Source: CAYXRK01 sp964467615
GTDB taxonomy: Bacteria > Hydrogenedentota > Hydrogenedentia > Hydrogenedentales > GCA-2746185
Length of the DNA: 17,586 nucleotides
Direction of reading: 5' to 3'
NCBI GenBank assembly: GCA_964467615.1
Contig: CAYXRK010000096.1
Location: forward strand, 1 to 17,586
In this document: positions 5,964 to 14,192 of the stretch, in pieces
Layout: each line of letters starts with the position of its first letter
How positions within the stretch are numbered: the first letter of the stretch is position 1
The notes under the pieces: model-generated
Database searches by the model: none
Told to the model about the DNA's origin: nothing
Seen by the model: the letters and a program-made list of their open reading frames with translations, nothing else
Position numbers and translations under genes: made by a program

Positions 5964-6412
5964 GGCTGGAACCGGCAAGCAAGGAAGAAATGCGGACGCT
6001 CATGTCGGGCTATCTCGACGGCGAGCTCGAGGGAGAGGACCGGCTGCGGCTCGAGATTTACTTGGCCGAGTCGGCGGAGGGCAGGCGAGAGTTGGACGAG
6101 ATGCGGCGGCTGATGGCGGCGGTGTCGAGCTTGCACGTGAAAGGGCCGCCAGACGAGGCGTGGGACCACTTTCTGGACAACGTCTACAATCGCGCTGAAC
6201 GGCGCATGGGCTGGTTCCTCCTGATCGCCGGCGTGGTTGCGATGGCGTTCTCGTGCGTGTATTACTTCGCCGTCGCGGATTGGGCGAACGCCTGGCAAAA
6301 GGCGGTGGTCGCGGCGCCGTTGGCCGGGCTTTTCCTGCTGTTTGCGTCGGTGTTGCGGCAGCGGCTGATCGCATTGCCCACGGACCGCTACAGCCGCGAC
6401 GTGAAACGATGA
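5960..6412 (+). CDS. Membrane anti-sigma factor without zinc motif
   Basis: A 150-residue protein. Residues ~11-55 resemble the anti-sigma N-terminal domain (MSGYLDGELEGEDRLRLEIYLAES, then GRRELDEMRRL). The H-x3-C-x2-C zinc signature of ZAS anti-sigma factors is absent; the domain has no cysteines. Two transmembrane helices are likely at ~84-104 and ~114-132, separated by a short loop, with a short basic tail. Membrane anchoring plus the ATGA overlap with the sigma gene identify it as the cognate inhibitor. There is almost no periplasmic sensor region, so the signal may enter through the membrane or a partner. It was probably acquired together with the sigma gene. Confidence 0.82.
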   Translation: MRLEPASKEEMRTLMSGYLDGELEGEDRLRLEIYLAESAEGRRELDEMRRLMAAVSSLHVKGPPDEAWDHFLDNVYNRAERRMGWFLLIAGVVAMAFSCVYYFAVADWANAWQKAVVAAPLAGLFLLFASVLRQRLIALPTDRYSRDVKR

Positions 6413-6457
6413 CGCTCGGTCGCGTGTCCAACGGATTGATTCACGGGAGGCCCATCA

Positions 6458-6772
6458 GTGCTAGTCGTCACTTCCGCGTCCATCGCGGGTAAACGCATCG
6501 TCCAAACGCTCGGCCTTGTCCGAGGAACAACGGTGCGCGCGCATCATCTCGGCAGCGATCTCATCGCTAGTCTGCGCAACATGGTCGGAGGCGAGGTCAC
6601 GGAATACACCAAGGTCCTGGCCGAATCCCGCGAACAAGCCCTTGATCGCATGGTGGCCGAAGCCGAAGCCCTCGGCGCGAACGCCATTGTCGACGCGCGC
6701 TTCAGCACCTCCGACATCGCAGCCGGCGCCGCCGAAGTGCTGGCCTACGGGACCGCAGTGATCATCGAGTAG
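6458..6772 (+). CDS. YbjQ/UPF0145 family protein
   Basis: A 104-residue protein of the YbjQ (UPF0145, 'heavy-metal-binding') family. It has typical length and signatures: VVTSASIAGKRIVQTLGLVRG at the start, a central EYTKVLAESREQALDRMVAEAEALGANAIVDARF, and an AEVLAYGTAV end. Structurally characterised members form pentamers; no reaction is established. The start is GTG at 6458 with GGGAGG 7 bases upstream. It follows the anti-sigma gene by 45 bases on the same strand and may share its transcript, which would make it a candidate member of the sigma regulon (inference). The protein is soluble, with no signal peptide. Confidence 0.9.
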   Translation: MLVVTSASIAGKRIVQTLGLVRGTTVRAHHLGSDLIASLRNMVGGEVTEYTKVLAESREQALDRMVAEAEALGANAIVDARFSTSDIAAGAAEVLAYGTAVIIE

Positions 6773-6869
6773 TCGCACACCGATCGGATTTTCGCGGCAA
6801 CGCGTTGCGGGTGTAGCGCGGCAATCAGAATGACTGTAGGATTTCGGCGGTTTGCCCAGGAACACCTCC

Positions 6870-7715
6870 GTGTCTGCCTCGCACGACAACATCAGCCCCT
6901 TGGTAACGGTCGTGACCGCCGTCTGGGAAGGCGATCGTCCCCGGTACGTCGCCGAGTCCGTCTCCAGCGTGTTGGCGCAGACGCACCGCGAACTTGAACT
7001 CATCATCTCGATAGACGGCATGCTGACGGACGAACTTGAGGACGTGTTGGCGGAACTTGCCGAAGGGGACGCGCGGATTCGCACGGTCCGTTCGCGAGTC
7101 AATCAGGGGCCAGGTGCCGCGCGGAACCGGGCGATACGCGAGGCGCGGGGTAGTTACATCTCGATACTCGACGCCGACGATGTCGCGCTCCCGGAACGCA
7201 TAGAGCGGCAACTCCGCTTTTTGGCGCAAACGAACGCCGATGTCGCGGGTTCGTTCTATGAGTTGATCGACGGCAACGGGCGGACGATCGGCAATCGCGA
7301 GGTCCCGAAATCTTCCATAGCGATCCGTCGCGCCATGGCGCTGTTTAATCCCATCGCGAACTCGACCGTGATGGCGCGAACAGAAGTGTTGCGTGATAAC
7401 CCGTTTGACGAATCGCTGCGCTACGGCGAGGACTATCGGCTTTGGATTCATCTCGCGAACGCGGGACTCGTAATGCGAAACCAGCCCGAGTCACTTGTCC
7501 GCTTTCGCACGGGCGCGGGGTTCGTGTCACGCCGACGCGGTTGGCTGCAATTGCGCAGCGACTTCGCGAACAAGATGCGCGCGCTTTGCCTCTGGCCGGT
7601 ATTGCTTTGGCCGGTGGCGTTCGCGGGCGCGTGCGTGACGACGGCCGCGAGGCTTCTGCCCGCGCCGTTACTGCGCGTGCTCTACCGACTTCGAGGGGCG
7701 ATGCGGTTCTCGTGA
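6870..7715 (+). CDS. Family 2 glycosyltransferase
   Basis: A 281-residue GT2 (GT-A fold) enzyme. Residues ~9-20 are the first strand of the nucleotide-sugar fold (PLVTVVTAVWEG). Further on, NQGPGAARNRAIREARGSYISILDADD contains the conserved N-x-G-x-x-x-A-R-N and the DxD metal/UDP site, and ESLRYGEDYRLWIHL supplies the ED acceptor-side motif. The last ~55 residues carry a hydrophobic stretch (LWPVLLWPVAFAGACV) that probably anchors it to the membrane. It transfers a sugar in surface polysaccharide or glycan synthesis; donor and acceptor are unknown. The GTG at 6870 with CAGGAA 7 bases upstream is preferred over an in-frame TTG at 6852. No other polysaccharide genes are nearby, so it is isolated. 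Confidence 0.9.
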   Translation: MSASHDNISPLVTVVTAVWEGDRPRYVAESVSSVLAQTHRELELIISIDGMLTDELEDVLAELAEGDARIRTVRSRVNQGPGAARNRAIREARGSYISILDADDVALPERIERQLRFLAQTNADVAGSFYELIDGNGRTIGNREVPKSSIAIRRAMALFNPIANSTVMARTEVLRDNPFDESLRYGEDYRLWIHLANAGLVMRNQPESLVRFRTGAGFVSRRRGWLQLRSDFANKMRALCLWPVLLWPVAFAGACVTTAARLLPAPLLRVLYRLRGAMRFS

Positions 7716-7765
7716 TAGCATCTTCACGCTAAGGCGACGCCCGACACAGGCCTACATCGAAAATT

Positions 7766-8908
7766 ATGAAACCGTACAAAATACACGTCTCCGACGACGT
7801 CCTGGACGACTTGCGCGAGCGCCTCACGCGCACGCGCTTCCCGAACGAGATTCCCGGCTCCAGTTGGACCTACGGCACGGACCTGTCTTATCTCAAGGAG
7901 CTTTGTGCGTATTGGCGCGAGCAATTCGATTGGCGCGACCAAGAAGATCGGCTAAACCAGTTCGATCAATTTACGACCGAAATCGACGGACTCAACATTC
8001 ACTTCATTCATCAGCAATCGAAGGAGCCGAATGCCCTTCCGCTGATCATTACGCACGGTTGGCCGGGATCAGTCTACGAGTTCATCAGAATCATCCGCCG
8101 GCTCACGGACCCCGCCGCGCACGGCGGCGATCCCCGGGACGCGTTCCATGTCGTCTGCCCCTCGATGCCCGGATACGGATTCTCGGACGCGCCGCGCGAA
8201 CCACTGTTCGATATCAAACGCGTCGGCGAGGTCAACGCCAAGCTGATGGCCAAGCTCGGCTATGCGCGCTACGGCGGCCAAGGCGGCGATTGGGGCGCGC
8301 CCGCGTCGTCCTGGATGGCGCTCGCAGCGCCGGACAACGTTTGCGGCATCCATCTCAACATGGCAATGGCCCGGCCTCCGAAGGATAAGGATCCGATGGA
8401 GGGACTGACGATGGAAGAGGCTGATCGCCTGCGCGACGCGCGCACGTTCGCTAAACTCGAAACTGGTTACCAACAAATCCAGAGCACTAAGCCGCAAACG
8501 CTCGGTTACGGCCTGAACGATTCCCCGGCAGGTCTCGCTGCGTGGATCGTCGAAAAGTTTTGCACCTGGAGCGATTGCGGTCGTTTCGTCGAACGACGTT
8601 TCACGAAAGACGTTCTGTTGACCAACATCACTATTTATTGGGTGACGCAGACCATCACATCTTCCATGCGCCTCTACTGGGAATCTCGGTACGCAGGACA
8701 TTTCGGGCCGGCGGATTCATTCGTCAATACGCCGTCGGCCTTCGCAATCTTTCCCAAGGAGCTCACGCGCCTGCCGCGCTCGTGGGTCGAACAGTATTAC
8801 AATGTTCGCCGATGGACGGAGATGCCGCGCGGAGGACATTTCGCCGCGCTCGAAGAGCCGGGCCTGCTCGTGGACGACATCCGCGCGTTCTTCCGCGAAC
8901 TGCGCTAG
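7766..8908 (+). CDS. Microsomal-type epoxide hydrolase (alpha/beta hydrolase with EHN domain)
   Basis: A 380-residue protein typical of the EPHX1-like family. Residues ~1-108 are the EHN N-terminal region (FPNEIPGSSWTYGTDLSYLKELCAYW, then WRDQEDRLNQFDQFTTEIDGLNIHFIH). Residues 97-102, HGWPGS, form the oxyanion-hole motif. The nucleophile is D175 in GGQGGDWG, the candidate base is H358 in RGGHFAALEEP, and Y304 is a candidate epoxide-activating tyrosine. The expected reaction is hydrolysis of an epoxide to a diol; the substrate is unknown. Some relatives are inactive paralogues, but the triad residues are present here. There is no Shine-Dalgarno before the ATG at 7766 and a 50-base gap after the glycosyltransferase, so an operon is uncertain. 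No signal peptide is seen. Confidence 0.93.
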   Translation: MKPYKIHVSDDVLDDLRERLTRTRFPNEIPGSSWTYGTDLSYLKELCAYWREQFDWRDQEDRLNQFDQFTTEIDGLNIHFIHQQSKEPNALPLIITHGWPGSVYEFIRIIRRLTDPAAHGGDPRDAFHVVCPSMPGYGFSDAPREPLFDIKRVGEVNAKLMAKLGYARYGGQGGDWGAPASSWMALAAPDNVCGIHLNMAMARPPKDKDPMEGLTMEEADRLRDARTFAKLETGYQQIQSTKPQTLGYGLNDSPAGLAAWIVEKFCTWSDCGRFVERRFTKDVLLTNITIYWVTQTITSSMRLYWESRYAGHFGPADSFVNTPSAFAIFPKELTRLPRSWVEQYYNVRRWTEMPRGGHFAALEEPGLLVDDIRAFFRELR

Positions 8909-8934
8909 TCCGTCTCACGGCCCCGATACATGTG

Positions 8935-10314
8935 ATGCCAAACGATAAACCCAACATCATCGTCACCGAAGACGATCAAGTCCAACGTGACATTATTACT
9001 GACATCCTGCTGCGGGCGGACTACGGCGTCACGGCTTCCGCGTCGGGCCCTGAGACCATTTCGGCGTTGGAGCACGACACGTTCGATCTGCTTCTCACGG
9101 ACGTCCGCATGCAGGAGATGGACGGCATCGAGTTGCTGCGCCGGGCGAAACGCCTGCGGCCGGAACTCGAAGTCGTCGTCATGACCGCGCACGCCAGCGT
9201 CGAGACCGCCGTCGCCGCGATGAAGGAAGGGGCGGTTGACTATCTCCAAAAACCGTTCGACAAGGACGAGCTCCTTATTGTCGTATCGAAGGCGCTCGAG
9301 CAATCGGACCTCCGGCGTCAGAACCGAAACCTGCGCGAACTCGTCACCGAGGCGTCGTCGCTCGGCAACATCATCGGCGAGAGCGCCGCGATGAAGACCG
9401 TGTTCGACATCGTTCGGCGCGCGACGCCGCTGAACACGACGGTGCTCATTCGCGGAGAGTCCGGCACGGGCAAGGAACTAATCGCGCGGCACATACACTT
9501 CGAGGGCCCGCGCAAGAAGGCGCCGTTTCTCGTGGTGAACTGCGCGGCAATCCCGGACACGCTGGTCGAAGCGGAACTATTCGGGCACGAGAAGGGCGCG
9601 TTTACCGGCGCGGACGCCAGCCGTTCTGGGAAATTTGAGTCCGCGAACGGCGGCACGCTGTTCCTCGATGAAATCGGCGACATGCCTCTCGATAGTCAGG
9701 CAAAACTTTTGCGCGTGCTTCAGGACGGTGTGGTCGAGCGCGTCGGCGGGAACAAGCCAAAGAAGGTGGACGTGCGCGTCATCGCCGCGACCAACCGCGA
9801 CCTTGCGCAGCGTGTCGAGGAGGGTGAGTTTCGCCAGGACTTGTACTATCGGCTCGATGTGCTCAACGTCGTCATCCCGCCGCTGCGCATGCGCATCGAG
9901 GATCTGCCCAGGCTCATCGCGCACTTCCGCGATAAACTCGCCAAGAAACTCGGCAAGCCCGCGCCCGAAATCAGCGCCGACGCGCTTGAGGCGATGCGGC
10001 GCTATCGATGGCCCGGCAACGTCCGCGAAGTGGAGAACACGCTCGAGCAATTGTTCATCTTGACCGACGCGCCGGTCATCGGCGTGGCGGAATTGCCGGA
10101 GAAATTCCGCGAGCCGTCACACGAATCGGGCGACTTTGCGCTCCCCCCTGGCGGGCTTGTCCTCGAAGACCTCGAACAAGATTTGATTCGTCAGGCCCTC
10201 GAACGCTCAGGTGGCCGCATCAAGGAAGCCGCGCAACTTCTCGGCCTGACGTACAAAACGCTCCAATACCGGCTCAAGAAACACGACATCGACCGCACCG
10301 AAGCGGCGTCGTAG
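8935..10314 (+). CDS. NtrC-family sigma-54-dependent response regulator
   Basis: A 459-residue regulator with the three standard domains. The receiver (~6-122) has the acidic pair E12/D13, phospho-acceptor D56 (LLLTDV) and K106 (LQKPF). The AAA+ domain (~145-385) has Walker A GESGTGKE (174-181), GAFTGA (221-226) for sigma-54 contact, LFLDEIGD as Walker B, and RWPGNVREVENTLEQL. A Fis-type HTH lies at ~415-455 (RIKEAAQLLGLTYKTLQYRLKK). It activates sigma-54 promoters when phosphorylated. I use the ATG at 8935; the open frame runs upstream through the epoxide hydrolase gene, but the receiver begins here. No histidine kinase is in the window. The CobA-HemD gene starts 13 bases after its stop, so they may be co-transcribed. 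Confidence 0.96.
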   Translation: MPNDKPNIIVTEDDQVQRDIITDILLRADYGVTASASGPETISALEHDTFDLLLTDVRMQEMDGIELLRRAKRLRPELEVVVMTAHASVETAVAAMKEGAVDYLQKPFDKDELLIVVSKALEQSDLRRQNRNLRELVTEASSLGNIIGESAAMKTVFDIVRRATPLNTTVLIRGESGTGKELIARHIHFEGPRKKAPFLVVNCAAIPDTLVEAELFGHEKGAFTGADASRSGKFESANGGTLFLDEIGDMPLDSQAKLLRVLQDGVVERVGGNKPKKVDVRVIAATNRDLAQRVEEGEFRQDLYYRLDVLNVVIPPLRMRIEDLPRLIAHFRDKLAKKLGKPAPEISADALEAMRRYRWPGNVREVENTLEQLFILTDAPVIGVAELPEKFREPSHESGDFALPPGGLVLEDLEQDLIRQALERSGGRIKEAAQLLGLTYKTLQYRLKKHDIDRTEAAS

Positions 10315-10327
10315 CGTCGGACAGGCC

Positions 10328-11845
10328 ATGACCCTCGCGCGACAAAACTTCGGCGCCGTCTACCTCGTCGGTGCGGGGCCGGGCGACCCCGGTCTCATTA
10401 CCGTGCGCGGCCGCGACTTGCTCGCGCGCACCGGGGCGGTAATCTACGACAGTCTCGCGAACGAAGCGCTACTGTCGCTCGCGCCCAACGCCGAGCACAT
10501 TTTCGTCGGGAAGCGCCCCGCGCAACATAGCCTTACGCAAGACGACATCAACCGCATTCTCATCGAACAAGCCGCGCGCCACGATTGCGTCGTCCGGCTC
10601 AAGGGCGGAGACCCTTTCGTGTTCGGGCGCGGCGGAGAGGAAGCGCTTGCGTTGGCCGCGGCGGGCATCCGATTCGAAATCGTTCCCGGCGTGACTGCGG
10701 GCGTCGGCGCTACGGCCTACGCCGGAATCCCCGTCACGCATCGCGGCATCGCTTCGAGCGTCTCGTTCATCACCGGCCATCTCGATCCAGGCAGCGGCGA
10801 GGTCGACTATTCCAAATTACATCTGCAAGGCACGCTCGTGTTTTACATGACGGTGGCGAATCTCGAATCAATCGCGTCGTCACTCATTGGACGAGGCCGC
10901 ACCGCAAATACGCCGGCGTGCCTCATTGAATCCGCCACGCGCCCGGCGCAGCGAGTTATCGAAAGCACGCTCGGCGATATCGCTCGCTGTTCCTCAGCCG
11001 AACGGATCGAAGGCCCGGCGCTCCTTGTCGTCGGTGACGTCGTCACATTGCGCGAACAGATAAAATGGTTCGAGGATCGCCCGCTGGCCGGACGCCGCGT
11101 TGCGGTCACGCAATCGGCAAAACGCGCTCCTGAGTTGGCGGCGCGATTGCGCGAATTGGGCGCGGATGTGCTAGAGGTCCCGACGGTCGTGATTGAAACC
11201 GGCGCGCCGCCGATCCGAGACGATCCGGCGGCTTTCGACTGGATCGTGTTCACGAGTCCAAACGCCGTCGAGGCATTCTTCGAGGCGCTCAGCGCGACGG
11301 GTCGAGACGCCCGGGCGCTCCACGGCCTGCGCCTTTGCGCAGTTGGCGACAAGACCACCGAGACCCTGCGCGCAGCGGCGCTGCTTCCCGACGTCAAGCC
11401 CGAAAACTACGAGCCTCACTCGGTCGTACAGGCAATGCAATCGGTACGAGCGCTCGAGGGCGCATCGGTGCTTGTTCCTCGAGCGGACATCGCAAGGAGC
11501 GCGTTGCGTGACGCACTGGAAGCTGCGTGCGCGTGCGTTACCGAATGGCGTACCTACGCCGCCCGCCCGCCGCAATCCGGCATGGACCTCGCCTCGTCCT
11601 TGACCGCCTTCGCACCGCATTACGTCCTATTCGGCAGCGCCTCCGCCGCACGCAACCTACGCGCGCTGCTCGATGAAACCCAACTCGCGATCCTCCGTAA
11701 CAGTGCGACGTTCGCCGCAATCGGACCCGTCGCCGCGGCGGCTGCCGTCGAGTCAGGCATGCCGGCGGGGATCGTTCCCGCGCGGCATACGGTCGCCGAT
11801 CTCATCGATGCGCTGGTTGAGTTTGATCGCAACCGACTTCGTTAG
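10328..11845 (+). CDS. cobA-hemD: Uroporphyrinogen-III C-methyltransferase / uroporphyrinogen-III synthase fusion (CobA-HemD)
   Basis: A 505-residue two-domain enzyme. Residues ~9-245 are the SAM-dependent uroporphyrinogen-III methyltransferase (VYLVGAGPGDPGLITVRG at 11-28, RLKGGDPFVFGRGGEE near 94, PGVTAGVGATAYAGIPVTHRG and TLVFYMTV). It makes precorrin-2 for siroheme and cobalamin. Residues ~255-500 are HemD (GRRVAVTQSAKRAPELAARL, WIVFTSPNAVEAFFEAL, a central VLVPRAD and GPVAAAAAVESGM), which closes hydroxymethylbilane to uroporphyrinogen III. Both domains look complete. Such fusions are common in several phyla, usually beside hemC or hemB; those genes are absent here. It follows the NtrC-type regulator by 13 bases. 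Confidence 0.96.
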   Translation: MTLARQNFGAVYLVGAGPGDPGLITVRGRDLLARTGAVIYDSLANEALLSLAPNAEHIFVGKRPAQHSLTQDDINRILIEQAARHDCVVRLKGGDPFVFGRGGEEALALAAAGIRFEIVPGVTAGVGATAYAGIPVTHRGIASSVSFITGHLDPGSGEVDYSKLHLQGTLVFYMTVANLESIASSLIGRGRTANTPACLIESATRPAQRVIESTLGDIARCSSAERIEGPALLVVGDVVTLREQIKWFEDRPLAGRRVAVTQSAKRAPELAARLRELGADVLEVPTVVIETGAPPIRDDPAAFDWIVFTSPNAVEAFFEALSATGRDARALHGLRLCAVGDKTTETLRAAALLPDVKPENYEPHSVVQAMQSVRALEGASVLVPRADIARSALRDALEAACACVTEWRTYAARPPQSGMDLASSLTAFAPHYVLFGSASAARNLRALLDETQLAILRNSATFAAIGPVAAAAAVESGMPAGIVPARHTVADLIDALVEFDRNRLR

Positions 11846-11929
11846 CAAGGTCTGGCGACTACTTGCAGGTGCGACCATAGCAACGCCCTTATGCGCACAT
11901 CACGTCGGACTAGCCAGGAGAGAACATGC

Positions 11930-11958
11930 TCTACAATGCGCATCGTTCAGGATATACT
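11930..11958 (+). promoter_or_regulatory. Sigma-70-like promoter before the RES-domain gene
   Basis: TCTACA (11930-11935) and TATACT (11953-11958) are 17 bases apart, giving transcription near 11965, about 23 bases before the ATG at 11988. The AT-rich -10 box stands out from the surrounding GC-rich DNA. This would make the RES gene independent of the upstream cobA-hemD transcript. Confidence 0.45.
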
Positions 11959-11987
11959 AATAGTCCCGAAGCTTGCGAGGGAATTTC

Positions 11988-12914
11988 ATGTCGGTTGACA
12001 CCCCAGACCAACTACCCGTGACTCGGGATATGGAGGCCGCCCGCGACTCGATTCGTATAATCCGTCAGTTAAAGCCAGGCGAATTCGATCAAGAAAGGAT
12101 CGAGGAACTCTTGTTTCCGATACTGAAGGGACATCTGGTTGAGGGCACCAGATTTCACCCAGGAGTCAATCTGTTTCGAGCGAGAATCACCGATAGGCCG
12201 GAAAACATTTCCGAAATTTGGTATCCGCCAAATCAACGATTATTGCCGGGGCGAGCCAATTTGAGATCTTGTCCGATTCTTTATACCTCCACACATCAGA
12301 TGGTAGCCATTAACGAAGTGCATCCTAAGGCAGGCAGCGAAGTCTCCATCGCCTGCTGGAAAACCACAGCTCCGCTTATGACGAATCATGCCGGCTATGC
12401 ACGGGCGGCTTTCGAAGTGATCGGCTCGTCGCGCAAGTACGTTGGATGGGATGGAAAAGATGTCTCGATACCTGGGAATGACGAAAATCGGGAGGTGCAC
12501 GAATTCTTGGGAGAAATCTTTGCGCGCCCAATTGCAAATGAAGGCGAAGATTACTACAAGCTCACTATGGCGATTGCCGAGAAGCTTTATGCAGACGATT
12601 TATTCGGTGGCTTGATTTATCCAAGTATCGGGTTCAAAGCGAACGCCGATAATCTAGCGATCAAAGCCCCCTTCGCAGATCTAAATCTCAAGTTGGAACG
12701 AATCGAACACTTTCGAATCGATGATACGTCGGACGCTTCATTTAGTGTTACGTATCTCGATTCCGCAATTGTGGCTGAACACGATGGTCGTATCCAATGG
12801 CGAGGGTTCGGGAGAGGATGGCGGCTATCGCCAGGAATGTCACTTGTACTTAGCGTCGAGAACGGTGAATGGGTCGCTAGGAATTCCACTGGCGAAATGG
12901 TGCCCCATACCTAG
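11988..12914 (+). CDS. RES-domain protein (possible NAD-degrading toxin) with extra C-terminal region
   Basis: A 308-residue protein with RES-domain signatures: NLFRAR (R64/R66), WYPP (Y79), GRANLRSCPILYTSTHQMVA (R89, Y99), INEV (E110) and IYPSIGFKANADNLAIK (S213). In characterised RES toxins equivalent Arg, Tyr, Glu and Ser residues degrade NAD+, and a Xre-type antitoxin is encoded alongside. No Xre antitoxin is seen here. The protein is about twice the length of a minimal RES toxin, with ~60 leader residues, an insert and a C-terminal ~80-residue region (after ~228) that I do not recognise. The coding sequence is visibly AT-richer than its neighbours, suggesting horizontal acquisition. AGGGA precedes the ATG at 11988. 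The RES fold is likely; toxin function is inferred. Confidence 0.82.
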   Translation: MSVDTPDQLPVTRDMEAARDSIRIIRQLKPGEFDQERIEELLFPILKGHLVEGTRFHPGVNLFRARITDRPENISEIWYPPNQRLLPGRANLRSCPILYTSTHQMVAINEVHPKAGSEVSIACWKTTAPLMTNHAGYARAAFEVIGSSRKYVGWDGKDVSIPGNDENREVHEFLGEIFARPIANEGEDYYKLTMAIAEKLYADDLFGGLIYPSIGFKANADNLAIKAPFADLNLKLERIEHFRIDDTSDASFSVTYLDSAIVAEHDGRIQWRGFGRGWRLSPGMSLVLSVENGEWVARNSTGEMVPHT

Positions 12915-12938
12915 TATGGAGCCGCACAGGAGGGCATT

Positions 12939-13403
12939 ATGGCCATACATGCATTGTCGAAGGTCGAGTTGTCGTATCACAAGGGAAAAATCGGCGAGTT
13001 GACGCCCGATTCAAAACGGCTGTGGGGCGAAATGACCGTGACGCGGATGCTGTGCCACCTGCGCACGTCCATCGAACAATCGATTGATCCGAACGCAAAG
13101 GTGAAGATCATCACGCCGCCAATCATTCGCGACGTCGTGGGCTGGTTGCTGTTCGACGTTTTGACGAACTGGCCAAAGGGAATGTTCAAGTCGCCCAAGG
13201 AGCTCACGCCGGAAACCGACAAGGACTTCGCGGAGGAAAAGCGGCTGCTGTTCGATGCGATGGATCGGTTCGCCTCCGCCGCGGAGAAGAAGCCGGATGA
13301 GCGTCATGTCAGCCCGGTGCTCGGCAGCATCACGCTCAAACGCTGGGCGCGCGCGCACGGTGTCCACCTCAATCACCACTTCCGACAGTTCGGTCTTCTG
13401 TGA
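12939..13403 (+). CDS. DUF1569 / DinB-like protein
   Basis: A 154-residue protein with the DUF1569 pattern: MTVTRMLCHLRTSIEQSI near the start (a DinB-type metal-binding helix) and HGVHLNHHFRQFGLL at the end, matching the family's HxxHHxxQFG finish. DinB-like four-helix proteins bind a metal through three histidines and some act as thiol transferases; no role is established for DUF1569. The ATG at 12939 has a strong AGGAGG upstream. It starts 24 bases after the RES-domain gene, but its GC-rich codon use matches the host background and not that gene, so a functional link is doubtful. Cytoplasmic, no membrane segments. Confidence 0.82.
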   Translation: MAIHALSKVELSYHKGKIGELTPDSKRLWGEMTVTRMLCHLRTSIEQSIDPNAKVKIITPPIIRDVVGWLLFDVLTNWPKGMFKSPKELTPETDKDFAEEKRLLFDAMDRFASAAEKKPDERHVSPVLGSITLKRWARAHGVHLNHHFRQFGLL

Positions 13404-13452
13404 AGCGCGTTAGCGAATCTCGCCGTCTTGCTACGCCGAGCCGCGACTTCGA

Positions 13453-14187
13453 ATGACGAGCTCGGGATTGGGCGACCTATCCGGTCTGACCGAGACTGCA
13501 TTAGTCGGCAGCCGGATTTTCTACGTTGAAGAGACGTCCTCGACAAACGATCTCGCGTTGGCGCGGGGTATGGATGGCGACGTGTTCGTCGCGGATCGGC
13601 AAACGGCGGGCCGGGGCCGCTTGGGGCGTTCCTGGCACAGCGCGCCGGGCAAGGGGTTGTGGTTTTCCATCGCGCTTGCGAACCAGACACCGGGAGTCGT
13701 ATTTGCCGCTGCGCTTTCGGTCCGTGATGCGTGTGCGCCGAAATGTGCGCTTCGGGTGAAATGGCCGAACGACCTGCTGCTCGAAGGTAAGAAAGTCTGC
13801 GGAATTTTGGCCGAACACAGAAATGGCCTCACCGCGCTCGGCATCGGCATCAACGTGCACCACGACGCGGCGGACTTTCCGGACGAGCTGCGAGAAAAGG
13901 CCGGTTCGCTCGCGATGGCGCCCGGCGCGATTTGGGACCGCGCGGCGCTGCTTCGCGGCGTATTGACCGAACTCGACCGGCGAGTTATTCTCCTTCGCTC
14001 CGGCGGTTTCGAACGCGTGCGGGACGATTGGGCCGACGCCTGCAACATTGTCGGCCGCCGGATCAGCATCGATGGCGCCGAGGGGACCGTGTCCGCGCTC
14101 GATGACCTCGGACGGATCGTGCTGAGCAGTTCGAATGGCCCCCGGACGTTTGCCGCCGGTGACGTGGTCTACTTGCCTGGAGCGTAG
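13453..14187 (+). CDS. birA: Biotin--[acetyl-CoA-carboxylase] ligase
   Basis: A 244-residue biotin protein ligase. The biotinyl-AMP loop GRGRLGR is at 53-59, preceded by ETSSTND (27-33). The KWPNDLLLEGKKVCGILAE block carries the catalytic lysine, followed by GIGINVH. The C-terminal ~50 residues form the small SH3-like domain. It attaches biotin to the carboxyl carrier protein of acetyl-CoA carboxylase. The N-terminal DNA-binding HTH of E. coli BirA is missing, so this is a group I enzyme without repressor function. The start ATG at 13453 has only a weak ribosome site. coaX begins 5 bases after its stop; the birA-coaX pair is a common operon. Confidence 0.95.
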   Translation: MTSSGLGDLSGLTETALVGSRIFYVEETSSTNDLALARGMDGDVFVADRQTAGRGRLGRSWHSAPGKGLWFSIALANQTPGVVFAAALSVRDACAPKCALRVKWPNDLLLEGKKVCGILAEHRNGLTALGIGINVHHDAADFPDELREKAGSLAMAPGAIWDRAALLRGVLTELDRRVILLRSGGFERVRDDWADACNIVGRRISIDGAEGTVSALDDLGRIVLSSSNGPRTFAAGDVVYLPGA

Positions 14188-14192
14188 GTCCG

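Noticed and set aside
8542..8934. Longer N-terminus of the NtrC-type regulator reaching into the epoxide hydrolase gene
   Set aside because: The sequence there is the out-of-frame shadow of the epoxide hydrolase; the receiver domain begins at the ATG 8935.
11926..12021. 31-codon ORF with AGGAG overlapping the RES gene start
   Set aside because: The predicted RES promoter lies inside it, so the transcript would not contain its start; no homology seen.
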